Of a stretch of DNA of 10,959 nucleotides, positions 1-7,530 are shown one piece after another; the first letter of the stretch is position 1; the number at the start of each line of letters is the position of its first letter. Origin of the DNA: an uncultured Caulobacterales bacterium (GTDB lineage Bacteria; Pseudomonadota; Alphaproteobacteria; Caulobacterales; Maricaulaceae); assembly GCA_938007945.1 (NCBI GenBank), contig CALLME010000080.1:1-10959 (forward strand), read 5' to 3'. The position numbers and the translations under genes are program-made. The notes beneath the pieces are model-generated. The model was given only the letters and a program-made list of their open reading frames with translations. It made no database searches and was not told the origin of the DNA.

Positions 1-798
1 CTCAACCGTCGCCGCATGATGAGTTATATGGATGTAAGGTGGGGCGGCTCTGGCTTTATGCGCGGCGAACGTCTGGCGCGTGTGCTGAACCATTATATGG
101 GTGATGTGCGTATTGAGGAGCTTGACCGTAAGTTTATCGCCGTCGCCTGTGACCTGCGCACGGGTTATGAAGTCTGGCTTCAAAAAGGCCCGATTGTACC
201 CGCCATTCGTGCGTCATATGCCTTGCCCGGTGCATTTGAACCGATAGAAATTGACGGTCGCCACATGATTGACGGCGCACTCGTAAACCCCGTGCCTGTC
301 TCGGCCTGCCGTGCACTTGGTGCCCATATGGTGATTGCGGTGAGCCTAAACGGTGACGCTTTTGGACCCATTGGTACGAGCCATGAAATGCAGTTTAATT
401 CAAACCCCCTAGAGGAAGCCACAGACGAAGACGGCTCAATTGACCCGTTCGAGCTTGCCAGCCAATCGCTCAACAAACTCCGCCCAGACCGTCTTTTACT
501 GAAATCTATGATGGGCGAGCACAAACCTGGCGCGGGCCCCAAAATCGGCTCTGTGATGATGAGCACGCTCAACATCGTCATGGACCGTATTTCGCGCTCT
601 CGCCTTGCGGGCGATCCACCAGATGTCTTTATCGCGCCGCGCATTGGCCATATTGGCATGCTCGAATTTACCAAGGCCGATGAGTTAATTGAGCGTGGAT
701 ACCGCGCCATGCAGCACGAAATTCCGTTGATTAAATCTGTTGTAGAAGTTCTGGGCCAAATGCCGACAGGCACGAGCCAAGATGATGCGTCATCTTAA
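1..798 (+). CDS. Patatin-like phospholipase, C-terminal part (5' end outside window)
   Basis: The reading frame is open from base 1 (LNRRR before the first internal Met), so the start and the nucleophile-elbow serine (GxSxG) lie upstream of the window. What is visible fits the second half of a bacterial RssA/patatin lipid acyl hydrolase: a segment like 'ACDLRTG', then RASYALPGAFEPI, then the catalytic aspartate motif IDGALVNPVPV, with D-G-A at 271-279. In this family the Asp pairs with the upstream Ser as a catalytic dyad that cleaves acyl esters of (phospho)lipids. Beyond the domain (from about base 370) is a long polar C-terminal extension that I do not recognise. The stop codon overlaps that of the convergent DUF1491 gene. 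The family is clear, the substrate unknown. Confidence 0.87.
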   Translation, partial: LNRRRMMSYMDVRWGGSGFMRGERLARVLNHYMGDVRIEELDRKFIAVACDLRTGYEVWLQKGPIVPAIRASYALPGAFEPIEIDGRHMIDGALVNPVPVSACRALGAHMVIAVSLNGDAFGPIGTSHEMQFNSNPLEEATDEDGSIDPFELASQSLNKLRPDRLLLKSMMGEHKPGAGPKIGSVMMSTLNIVMDRISRSRLAGDPPDVFIAPRIGHIGMLEFTKADELIERGYRAMQHEIPLIKSVVEVLGQMPTGTSQDDASS

Positions 799-1136
799 AT
801 CGAGACGGCTTTGACCACAGGTTCGGTCAGAAAATGGCGTCCCTCGCGGTCATCAATTTCAACCACCCACAGATCGCTATCACGTAAACTGCGCTTAGAA
901 ATCGCCGCGTCAACATCGCGCGCATTTTGCGGCGCGCCTTCATGCCAGATACGCTCACCGTCCATGTTGGTGACGGCTTGATAGAGACGCACAGCGCCGT
1001 CATTCGCGCGTACGCTCACAAGCACAGTTCCCGCGTCGCGGTCGCCTTTTTGCGCGACAACGGCAAAGGCCCCTGCACCCATCGCGCGGCGCAATAGCGC
1101 GCTGACCCAGATATCAGTTTTAAGACGAAATTCCAT
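795..1136 (-). CDS. DUF1491 family protein
   Basis: This 113-residue cytoplasmic protein opens with EFRLKTDIWVSALLRRAMGA, followed by 'GAFAVVAQKGDRDAGTVLV' and a later 'R..DSDLWVVEIDDREGRHFL'. That pattern matches my recollection of the DUF1491 family, small alphaproteobacterial proteins of about 110 residues with no assigned function. The length is complete for the family. There is no signal peptide or membrane segment. The ribosome binding site upstream of the ATG is weak. A second ATG 11 bases further upstream is out of frame, so 1136 is the best start. Its stop overlaps the stop of the patatin gene on the other strand, and its 5' end faces the BcsB-like gene across about 130 bp. The role is unknown. 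Confidence 0.8.
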   Translation of the reverse strand: MEFRLKTDIWVSALLRRAMGAGAFAVVAQKGDRDAGTVLVSVRANDGAVRLYQAVTNMDGERIWHEGAPQNARDVDAAISKRSLRDSDLWVVEIDDREGRHFLTEPVVKAVSI

Positions 1137-1264
1137 GCGCTTAACATGGGGGTTTGGGCGCGATTTCGCAATAACAGCTCTGCGCGGACCTTTTTTCGCC
1201 TGATAGGGGCAAGTGGCACCGTCCTTGCACCACTAAGCTCATGTTAATCATGAGGCTTCCGTCA

Positions 1265-3979
1265 ATGTCCCATTTCCGCTCATATAAGCGTGTTAATCTC
1301 GGTAAAACTTTGCGCGCGAGCACGCTCGCTTTGCTCGGTTCTGCCGCGTTTTTGTCGACGGCGCTGCCCGCACACGCCGCTCGCTCTCAGGCGCCGCAAA
1401 CACGTCAGGAAATCACGCAAACGCGGCTTGCGTCGATGAAAGGAGCAGACGTCAGCCGTATTGATTGGCGTCAGCCCGAAATGAAGCTGAAATTTGACCT
1501 GACCGAGTCGGACTGGATTGACGGCATCGACCTTATCCTATCAATGATCCCGCAAGGCAATGTCGCCAAGCGCGGTCCCGTCCTTGTGAGCCTAAATAAT
1601 AGTGCGCCGCTGAAAATGAACCCTTACGGACAGGGCTTTGAAGCGCGTCTGCGTTTTGACGAAAGTTTTGTGCGTCCGAAAAACAATGTCATTACCATAC
1701 GCGTGCCTGCGCCTGACGGAGCACCGTGTCTCACCTCTGAACACGGGCATTGGGACGTGAATGTGAAGAAAAGCTCAATTGTCGTGCGTACGCGCGCGAA
1801 GTCGCGAAACTTCTATTTACGCGAAGTGGCAGAACGTTTGAAAAACCCCACGACAGCGCCGAAGTCAGTCGCACTTCTGGCTTATGGCTCGCAGAAAGAG
1901 CGCCTACAAATGTTAGGCGCGCAAGGTATTGCTTTGCAAACGGAAGAAATACCGACGTTCAAAACAGCGGGCCGTGCGGATATGCAAATCATTATGGGCC
2001 GCCGTGATCAGCTCTCCCCGCGTGTTACAGACCGCGATATCCTCTCAGAAACGGGCCCAAAAATCAGCGTTCATAAAGGCCGCCCAATGCGCCTTGTCAT
2101 TACGGGTGACACTGACGGTGAAGTCCTGCGCTCAGTCAAGGCCTTCGCCTCTCACCACCTGCCCGAAGTGCGCCGCCGCGAAACAAGCTCTGGCGAAGTG
2201 ACGTTCCAGACCGCCTTTTCTGACACGCACACTGTCCTCAAAAACAAAACGCGCTTTTCTGAATTGAACCAGACAATTTATGCCACAGATTGGCGCGGCA
2301 CGCCGAATGTGGTGATGTTTAACGTCGATGACCCGACGACCAAAAGCGGTAAGGTGATGTTGCGGCTCAGTTCAAGCTCTAAAATCACGAAAGACAGCCG
2401 TGTTGAAGTTGAAGTTAATGGTGAGTCGCTTGGCTTCACTACGCTTGACCGTCGCCGTAAATCTGTGAATTTCGACATTCCAGAAGGCGCGCTGCAAGGT
2501 GTTGAGAACGAACTTAAAATTATTCCCCAACTCGACAGACAACCCTCTGCGGAAACATTTGGCGCCGTCTGCCCCGCTTTGGACGACTTGCCCGGATTTT
2601 TTGTGGGAGACGGCTCACGTATAGAGCTTACCTCAAGCGGCGCAACGCCCGCCTCAGAGTTGTCTCGTCTCACCTCAGGCGGCGGATTATTCGCATCTGG
2701 TAATGGCGCGAATACGCAGATTGTGCTCACCGCTACAACACAAAATGACTACGGCGCCTCACTTGGTCTCCTTGCGAAACTTGCCAAAACTTCTGGCTCA
2801 GGCTGGACCGAGGCTCAAGTCGTGCGTAAAGCCACAGCCAGCACGGATAAAAATGTCCTCGTCATCGGGCCAAATGCCACTCGCAGCGGCGCGTTATCTG
2901 ATACACCGCGCGCGCTCTCTACTGCACTGAAAGGCAAATCTAGCACAGGCCAACTCGTAAGTAATTTTGGCGATTATGAAAAGTTTGCGTCAAATGATGC
3001 CGCAAAAACGCTTCAGCTTTATGCTGCCAAAACGCGCGCCAAGAGCCGTATTGGCAGTGGCGGCGTAGCCGCTGTCTATCCAGAGGGTGAGCGCCTTATA
3101 GGAGTCATCAGTAATACGCCGGGCCGCAGCTTTGCGTCTGTCAGCAAAGACCTGACCCACGGTCAGCAATGGAATAAACTTTCGGGCAGTGTCGCGCGCT
3201 GGAACAGCAAATCCGTCTTGATGGCGCAAACCGCTATCCCGACACCTGGCATGTCTGTGAAAAAGCCGAGCGCCGATATTCTGCCACAATTTGCTATCGC
3301 GAATTTAGATATGTCTTGGCTTGAGGATAGTTTTCTAGACGCCACAATCCGTATGCGGGATTTAAGTGACTCCGCGGGAGAAAAATTTCAGTTGGCTTGG
3401 AACGATCTTGAAGCCCGGTTAACGGGTGCCGACCCTGCAACGCAGCCGAAATATGCCAAGAGGACGCCAAAAGCAGACGCGCCTGTATATGTGCCAAAAG
3501 GTTCCGAAGCGTTGGCCACCTCATCACGTCCAACTTTACGCGAGCCCGTAAAAACAGCGGAGCTAAGCCTTTCTACTACGGCAGTAGGAAAACTTGTAGC
3601 ACCGCTGCGAGGTTTCTCTCGCGCGGAGTCCGACGTAAAGCCTGACAGCCGCGCGCCAAGATGGCTCATGGGGCTGCTATCCAAATTTCAAACAGCTGAT
3701 ACAACTTCTACGGATAAGAAAACTGCGTCCTTAGAAACCGACCCATATACACAATCTTTTAGTCAAAAAACCGCCCGCGCGGTCTCTGATTTAAGCGAAG
3801 ATCTGTCTATGTCTGCAGTACGTTTTAAGAACGTCATCGCGTCTGATGTCAGCGCGACAACCAAATTAAAGCGTCTTTCAGATGGTAGTTTTGGGTTTTT
3901 CGGCGTCCTTTTGGGCATATCTGTGCTCATTTTCTTGCTGCTATTAAGCACTATAAAGCCTTCCAAGAAGTCGTCGTAA
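1265..3979 (+). CDS. BcsB-like exported, membrane-anchored polysaccharide-associated protein
   Basis: The start at 1265 is preferred over ATGs at 1241 and 1250: GAGG (1252-1255) sits 9 bases before it, and the 904-residue product then has a clean signal peptide (KR-rich start, hydrophobic ASTLALLGSAAFLSTAL, cleavage after PAHA near residue 38). Two beta-rich modules follow, each ending like BcsB carbohydrate-binding domains in a Cys followed by an aromatic/Ser-rich stretch: about residues 60-175 (C155, then HGHWDV and KKSSIVV) and 330-455 (C436, then GFFVGDGSRIEL). Each is followed by an alpha/beta region (e.g. LVIGPNATRSG). A polar, low-complexity stretch at about 720-865 precedes one TM helix (about 876-896) and a basic tail, implying a periplasmic body with the C-terminus inside. 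BcsB is the periplasmic partner of cellulose synthase BcsA and is typically shorter (roughly 750-800 residues). No bcsA is adjacent, so the polysaccharide is unknown. I am fairly sure of the family resemblance, not of a cellulose role. Confidence 0.7.
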   Translation: MSHFRSYKRVNLGKTLRASTLALLGSAAFLSTALPAHAARSQAPQTRQEITQTRLASMKGADVSRIDWRQPEMKLKFDLTESDWIDGIDLILSMIPQGNVAKRGPVLVSLNNSAPLKMNPYGQGFEARLRFDESFVRPKNNVITIRVPAPDGAPCLTSEHGHWDVNVKKSSIVVRTRAKSRNFYLREVAERLKNPTTAPKSVALLAYGSQKERLQMLGAQGIALQTEEIPTFKTAGRADMQIIMGRRDQLSPRVTDRDILSETGPKISVHKGRPMRLVITGDTDGEVLRSVKAFASHHLPEVRRRETSSGEVTFQTAFSDTHTVLKNKTRFSELNQTIYATDWRGTPNVVMFNVDDPTTKSGKVMLRLSSSSKITKDSRVEVEVNGESLGFTTLDRRRKSVNFDIPEGALQGVENELKIIPQLDRQPSAETFGAVCPALDDLPGFFVGDGSRIELTSSGATPASELSRLTSGGGLFASGNGANTQIVLTATTQNDYGASLGLLAKLAKTSGSGWTEAQVVRKATASTDKNVLVIGPNATRSGALSDTPRALSTALKGKSSTGQLVSNFGDYEKFASNDAAKTLQLYAAKTRAKSRIGSGGVAAVYPEGERLIGVISNTPGRSFASVSKDLTHGQQWNKLSGSVARWNSKSVLMAQTAIPTPGMSVKKPSADILPQFAIANLDMSWLEDSFLDATIRMRDLSDSAGEKFQLAWNDLEARLTGADPATQPKYAKRTPKADAPVYVPKGSEALATSSRPTLREPVKTAELSLSTTAVGKLVAPLRGFSRAESDVKPDSRAPRWLMGLLSKFQTADTTSTDKKTASLETDPYTQSFSQKTARAVSDLSEDLSMSAVRFKNVIASDVSATTKLKRLSDGSFGFFGVLLGISVLIFLLLLSTIKPSKKSS

Positions 3980-4020
3980 TACACCATAAACTAGTATAAT
4001 TAAGACAATATTTACATAAA

Positions 4021-4050
4021 TTCATAGGAATTTATTCCTCACTTTAGAAT
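4021..4050 (+). promoter_or_regulatory. Candidate promoter for the DnaA-like/DUF6456 unit, with a palindrome in the spacer
   Basis: The 110-bp gap 3980-4089 is much more AT-rich than its surroundings. A sigma-70-like pair can be read: TTCATA (4021-4026, 4/6) and TAGAAT (4045-4050, 5/6) with an 18-bp spacer. The perfect inverted repeat AGGAAT-TT-ATTCCT (4026-4039) overlaps the last base of the -35 element and lies in the spacer, where a bound repressor would block RNA polymerase. A second TATAAT at 3995-4000 has no good -35. The downstream gene has a good ribosome binding site, GAGG at 4081-4084, 5 bases before its ATG. The promoter reading is inference from consensus matching. Confidence 0.4.
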
Positions 4051-4089
4051 TCCGTGTTAGGGTGTCGTACCACTTAACGCGAGGATTAA

Positions 4090-4443
4090 ATGAGAACTAA
4101 ACAAGACTGCCCCACTGATATCGCACATGCACGTCTTACCGTCGCTGCGGCGGCGCTCGCATTTGGCCTGCCTTATGTCGATGTGTTTGCGCATAGACGG
4201 CTCGCCGCGAGTGATATTTTTCTGCGGCAAATGGCCATGTATTTATTAAATACAACTTATGACTTTAACCTATCTCGCATAGCAAGAATTTTTGAACGTG
4301 ACCGCACGACCGTGCGTCATGCTTGTCAACTCATAGAAGATCAGCGTGATAGTCCCGTCTTTGATGACACGCTAGAGACGTTAGAGCAGTTTCTTCTTAC
4401 CGCGCCCGCGCCAAGCACAGATCATGAAATAGAGATGGCCTAA
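4090..4443 (+). CDS. Stand-alone DnaA domain IV-like helix-turn-helix protein
   Basis: This 117-residue protein has no AAA+ ATPase region. Residues 40-84 match the DNA-binding domain IV of the replication initiator DnaA: a helix with RQMAMYLL (46-53), a helix-turn-helix around LSRIARIFERD (61-71), and the signature helix RDRTTVRHAC (70-79). DnaA itself has a DHTTV core, and here the His is Arg (R72), so recognition of a standard DnaA box cannot be assumed. The N-terminal 35 residues include an Ala-rich helix, and the C-terminus is acidic. GAGG 5 bases before the ATG supports the start. The stop overlaps the next start (TAATG), implying translational coupling with the DUF6456 gene. It probably acts as a DNA-binding regulator. 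A role in replication is unproven. Confidence 0.8.
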   Translation: MRTKQDCPTDIAHARLTVAAAALAFGLPYVDVFAHRRLAASDIFLRQMAMYLLNTTYDFNLSRIARIFERDRTTVRHACQLIEDQRDSPVFDDTLETLEQFLLTAPAPSTDHEIEMA

Positions 4444-5195
4444 TGGCGGCCTTAAGCAAAAAAATATTGCAACAATTTGCACGCGACGCGTCTGTTATCA
4501 TTACAGCAGGAGCAGGCCCCTGTCCCGTCTTTGCGCGCGGTGACAGACGCACGGTTGCGACCCATTGGTTGTCGCGTGAAACCGTCAAACAGTTACAGGC
4601 TGACGGCGCTGTCGAGTCTGTGCCGCAAGGTCTCGCAATTGTTACGTCTCTTAGCAAACGTCTAAGCAACCCTGTATCAGAGCGCGCCTTTAGCGAGCAA
4701 CATAGCAATGTCGCCGACCGCGAAGGCTATACACCCGACGGGGTCATCCGCAAAATGCGCCGCGTTGAGACACAGAGTGTGTTGCGCCGTCTCGCGCACG
4801 ACTCTCAGAGCAAGCGCGGCTCACATAATATTGTCTTCAGCGCCGCCATGATTGAAGCGGGCGAACGTTTCGCGCGCGACTATAAACGTCTTTACGGCAG
4901 CGCTATCGCCACACAAGATTATATGGCGAGCGGCGCGGATGGCGGCGATAGACACGGCGCGACAGAACGGCGATATGCAGTCCAAATCGATAGTGAGCGC
5001 GCCTTATCCAAAGCGCGAAAAGCACTAGGCCCGCGCTTGGAGAAAATTATCATTGATGTTTGTTGTCGTGATTATGATTTGGCCGCCATTGAACGCGCGC
5101 AAAATTGGTCGAAAAATTCAGGTCAAACTGTGCTTAAACTCGCACTTGAAACATTGGCTGAGCATTACGGGACCACGCCAGGGTTTAGGCACTAA
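4443..5195 (+). CDS. DUF6456 domain protein, probable DNA-binding regulator
   Basis: This is a 250-residue soluble basic protein. The N-terminal half (about 1-100) contains a winged-helix-like stretch (THWLSRETVKQLQADGAVE). The C-terminal half (about 105-245) matches my recollection of the alphaproteobacterial DUF6456 domain: LRRLAHD, then AAMIEAGERFARDYKRL (133-150), then 'LGPRLEKIIIDVCCRDYDLAAIER' and the closing GQTVLKLALETLAEHYG (227-243). That C-terminal block resembles a helix-turn-helix. From memory, alphaproteobacterial DUF6456 genes often lie next to a DnaA domain IV-like HTH gene, as here, where start and stop overlap by one base. The two products may act together. The gene ends 3 bp from the stop of the convergent sufE. 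No biochemical function is known to me. Confidence 0.75.
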   Translation: MAALSKKILQQFARDASVIITAGAGPCPVFARGDRRTVATHWLSRETVKQLQADGAVESVPQGLAIVTSLSKRLSNPVSERAFSEQHSNVADREGYTPDGVIRKMRRVETQSVLRRLAHDSQSKRGSHNIVFSAAMIEAGERFARDYKRLYGSAIATQDYMASGADGGDRHGATERRYAVQIDSERALSKARKALGPRLEKIIIDVCCRDYDLAAIERAQNWSKNSGQTVLKLALETLAEHYGTTPGFRH

Positions 5196-5198
5196 TCT

Positions 5199-5627
5199 CT
5201 ACGCGCTTTGGCGTTCAGCCTCAGACCTTATCCGCGCAATCATGGCCTTGAGGCCATTGGAGCGTTGCGGAGAAAGGTGCTCTGACAAATCAAGCTTGGC
5301 CAAAATCGCTTCGGCGTCTAGCGCCTCAATTTCGGCAGGCGTGCGGCCCGAGAAAATCTCCAGCGCGACAGCCACAAGGCCTTTGACAATGTGGGCATCA
5401 CTATCTCCGCGAAAGACGAGCGTCTCGTCGACTTTATCGCTTACGAGCCAGACTTGGGAGACACAGCCATTGACCTTCGTCGCCGGATTACGTTCAGCCT
5501 CTGTGAGAGGTGGCAACTGTCGACCCAAATCAATGACGTGAGTGTAACGGTCTTCCCAATCGGTTAGAAAGGAGAAGTCTTCAATCATGGACTGGATATT
5601 TTCAGGCAGGGTGTCAGAGGACGGCAT
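5199..5627 (-). CDS. sufE: SufE-type cysteine desulfuration protein
   Basis: SufE accepts persulfide sulfur from the cysteine desulfurase SufS and passes it to the SufBCD scaffold during iron-sulfur cluster assembly in the cytoplasm. The 142-residue length is normal for the family. The family pattern is visible: an N-terminal helical part with 'LTDWEDRYTHVIDLGRQLPPL', the acceptor Cys in KVNGCVSQVWL (C55), the beta strand pair TLVFRGDSDAHIVKGLVAVAL, and the C-terminal region with LSPQRSNGLKAMIARIR. The ATG follows an in-frame TAG immediately upstream, so this start is the longest possible, though its ribosome binding site is poor. No other suf genes are in the window, so it stands apart from a suf operon here. 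It converges with the DUF6456 gene. Confidence 0.93.
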   Translation of the reverse strand: MPSSDTLPENIQSMIEDFSFLTDWEDRYTHVIDLGRQLPPLTEAERNPATKVNGCVSQVWLVSDKVDETLVFRGDSDAHIVKGLVAVALEIFSGRTPAEIEALDAEAILAKLDLSEHLSPQRSNGLKAMIARIRSEAERQSA

Positions 5628-5856
5628 CTAGAGGCTCATAGCAAGTGTTGTCTTGGATATAGGCGGTTAAGAGGTAAAAACAATCCTCTTTGAGACGGTA
5701 GGCAAAACGAAAGGGCGAAGAAGCGTTGAGTATCAGCGCGGACAGAAGAGGAAGTCAATCACGTCTTTACGCTTAAGACGCGAAAATCATGGCTTTGCCG
5801 CGTAAAATAAGGTTCTCTTGTGCAGAGTAGCCTCATTTACAGGACGTAAATGAGGT
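5628..5856. other. Intergenic region between divergent sufE and kinase genes
   Basis: This 229-bp gap should hold the promoters of sufE (minus) and of the kinase (plus). On the minus strand TTGACT (5753-5758) and GATACT (5729-5734), spaced 18 bp, form a possible sigma-70 promoter for sufE. Small inverted repeats occur at 5762-5780 (CGTCTT...AAGACG), and a strong one at the right end is listed separately. The minus frame 5614-5754 is open for 46 codons and reads as a protein-like sequence (ASSPFRFAYRLKEDCFYLL and onward), ending inside the sufE start. It has no ATG, GTG or TTG start and is bounded upstream by TGA, so I do not call it a gene. It could be a gene remnant. Confidence 0.4.
5831..5855. 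promoter_or_regulatory. Perfect 10-bp inverted repeat abutting the kinase start codon
   Basis: CCTCATTTAC (5831-5840), a 5-base spacer AGGAC, and GTAAATGAGG (5846-5855) form a perfect inverted repeat. It ends one base before the ATG at 5857. It can be read as a dyad operator for a dimeric repressor, or, if transcribed, as a hairpin whose 3' arm buries the only purine-rich sequence (GAGG, 5852-5855) near the start codon. There is no U-tract after it, so it is not a typical terminator. The repeat itself is seen directly. Its role is inference. Confidence 0.6.
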
Positions 5857-7524
5857 ATGATATTTGCATCACACACTCACCACATTGGTGAAACCGGGAC
5901 TTACGTTATTTTGGTATCAGATAAATATAGCGGCATAATAACTGCCAGCGTCATTTGGTTGATAGTGCTCGCGACAGCATGCGGCGCGGCTTTGCTACGC
6001 GGGCTGAGCTTTGACCCGCTTTGGCTCTACACAGCGATTGCGGCCGCACCTGCGGTGATATCCATTCTGATGAAGCCGTTTTTAGGGCGCGAATGGGCAC
6101 GTCTTGTCGTGATATTCTCTTGGCTGGCTTTGGCGGTTCTTGCCTGTCTAGGCATAGGGTTCTGGCCTTACGCTATTCTCTTCCTTTGCGCGCCGATTGT
6201 GGCTGCGTTGTTTGAGCGTGAGATGATTATCGAGTCGCTTGTTTTATCCGTCATCATAGCGGGCTGTATCTACGTCGCAGGACGGAGCGGTAATCTCCCC
6301 CCTGCTATGATGTCTGGGCCGAGCGTCGATTGGCTACGCCTTGTCACGCCAGTCGGTACTGTCGCCTTGACGCTCGCTGCACTTTATAGTTCAGCGCAAA
6401 GCCGGTCTCGCATTGGCGCGTTTCAAACCTTACCTGCCGCAGCGGCTGGTGAAATGGCAGATATACTCGACACTTTACCCGGCGGTGTGCTCCGCGTCAC
6501 AAATAAAGACAATATCAGCTTTGCGTCCAAGGGTGCCTACGCCTTATACGGTTTACCCGGCGATGCAGGCCATCTCCCGCTTCAAGCCATTAGTCCCAAA
6601 GACATGGCGTTTCGCTCTCGCTTTTCAGAGCTTTTGCAAAATGCTCGCGAGACAGGACAGACCGTATCCGCGACCTTGCCACGCGCCAAAGACGACCGCA
6701 TCATTGATGTCACGATTGCCCCAACAGATGACGGATTCCTTATCCATGGTAACGATGTCACTGCGCGCTCTGACGAAATAATGCGCCTTCAGGATACGCA
6801 AGCCGACCTCGAACGCAGCATAAATGACAAGACGCTGTTTTTTTCTGGGGTCAGCCACGAACTTCGGACGCCGCTCAATGCGATTATCGGCTTCTCTGAT
6901 TTAATGCGTACGCGTCTCTTCGGTCCATTGCCTGGCAAATATGCGGAATATGCCGACCTCATCCATGATAGCGGGCAGCATATGCTCGATTTGATTGGTG
7001 ACGTGCTTGATATGTCCAAAATTGAGGCGGGCAAATATACCCTGCAATACGGCGCCTTTGATATGGCCGACGTTGTACGTAGTTCCATTAAAATGGTCCA
7101 ACCAAGCGCAGATGCGGCGGAAGTCATGCTGACGATGGACCTCCCCGCCAATCGAGATTTAACGCTAGAGGCCGACCGAAAAGCCGTGCGCCAAATTCTA
7201 CTGAACCTGCTTTCAAATGCCGTGAAATTCACGCCCAAAGGCGGCGAAGTGAAGGTCATAACCAAATCGCTCGCTGATACGCTGCAACTCACTGTGGCAG
7301 ATAACGGCATGGGCATGAGCGCTGAAGAGCTAGAGCATATTGGCGAGCCGTATACTCAGGCAAGCAGCGCGTCTGAGATTGAAGCGCGTGGCAGCGGCCT
7401 TGGGCTGTCGCTTGTGGCCTCTCTTGTGGAACTCCACAAAGGCCGTTTTGCGATAGCCAGCCAAAAGGGCGAAGGCACAACTGTTGACGTCTACCTCCCG
7501 CTTGAAGCAGACCTCAAAAACTAA
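5857..7524 (+). CDS. Membrane-bound PAS sensor histidine kinase, DivJ/PleC-like
   Basis: This 555-residue kinase has about six N-terminal membrane helices (roughly 28-48, 55-73, 82-100, 101-118, 124-142, 160-178), a PAS-like domain (about 198-305), a short coiled linker, and a HisKA plus ATPase core. The phosphoacceptor is H334 in GVSHELRTPLNAIIGFSDLM. Following it are FGPLPGKYAEYADLIHDSG and LDMSKIEAGKY, typical of the alphaproteobacterial DivJ/PleC/PdhS kinases that act on DivK-type regulators. The N box is N450/N454 (LLNLLSNAVKFT), G1 is DNGMGM (482-487) and G2 is GSGLGLSL (512-519). No receiver domain is fused. Six TM helices followed by PAS recall DivJ, but orthology cannot be settled here. 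The ATG at 5857 follows an in-frame TGA and has GAGG only one base away, too close for normal initiation. A TTG at 5911 is an alternative that keeps all the TM helices. Confidence 0.9.
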   Translation: MIFASHTHHIGETGTYVILVSDKYSGIITASVIWLIVLATACGAALLRGLSFDPLWLYTAIAAAPAVISILMKPFLGREWARLVVIFSWLALAVLACLGIGFWPYAILFLCAPIVAALFEREMIIESLVLSVIIAGCIYVAGRSGNLPPAMMSGPSVDWLRLVTPVGTVALTLAALYSSAQSRSRIGAFQTLPAAAAGEMADILDTLPGGVLRVTNKDNISFASKGAYALYGLPGDAGHLPLQAISPKDMAFRSRFSELLQNARETGQTVSATLPRAKDDRIIDVTIAPTDDGFLIHGNDVTARSDEIMRLQDTQADLERSINDKTLFFSGVSHELRTPLNAIIGFSDLMRTRLFGPLPGKYAEYADLIHDSGQHMLDLIGDVLDMSKIEAGKYTLQYGAFDMADVVRSSIKMVQPSADAAEVMLTMDLPANRDLTLEADRKAVRQILLNLLSNAVKFTPKGGEVKVITKSLADTLQLTVADNGMGMSAEELEHIGEPYTQASSASEIEARGSGLGLSLVASLVELHKGRFAIASQKGEGTTVDVYLPLEADLKN

Positions 7525-7530
7525 TCAATA

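Noticed and set aside
180..773. Long minus-strand open frame (197 codons) opposite the patatin gene
   Set aside because: It is a shadow of the clear plus-strand phospholipase, with no ribosome binding site and no recognisable domain.
1209..1228. GCAAG...CTTGC inverted repeat upstream of the BcsB-like gene
   Set aside because: Five pairs with a 10-base loop is expected by chance and has no supporting promoter context.
2278..2730. Minus-strand frame of 150 codons inside the BcsB-like gene
   Set aside because: Composition is low-complexity (Ser/Pro-rich), there is no start signal, and the opposite strand has strong domain and signal-peptide evidence.
4000..4014. Possible CtrA box TTAA-N7-TTTA upstream of the DnaA-like gene
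   Set aside because: One half-site has a mismatch and the gap is AT-rich, so chance matches are likely. It does not align with a good -10.
5053..5541. Plus-strand frame of 162 codons spanning the end of DUF6456 and the sufE region
   Set aside because: It covers the 3' end of one well-supported gene in another frame and most of sufE on the opposite strand, with no family signature.
6789..7316. Minus-strand frame of 175 codons opposite the kinase core
   Set aside because: It lies exactly opposite the conserved HisKA/ATPase motifs, so it is antisense to a certain gene.
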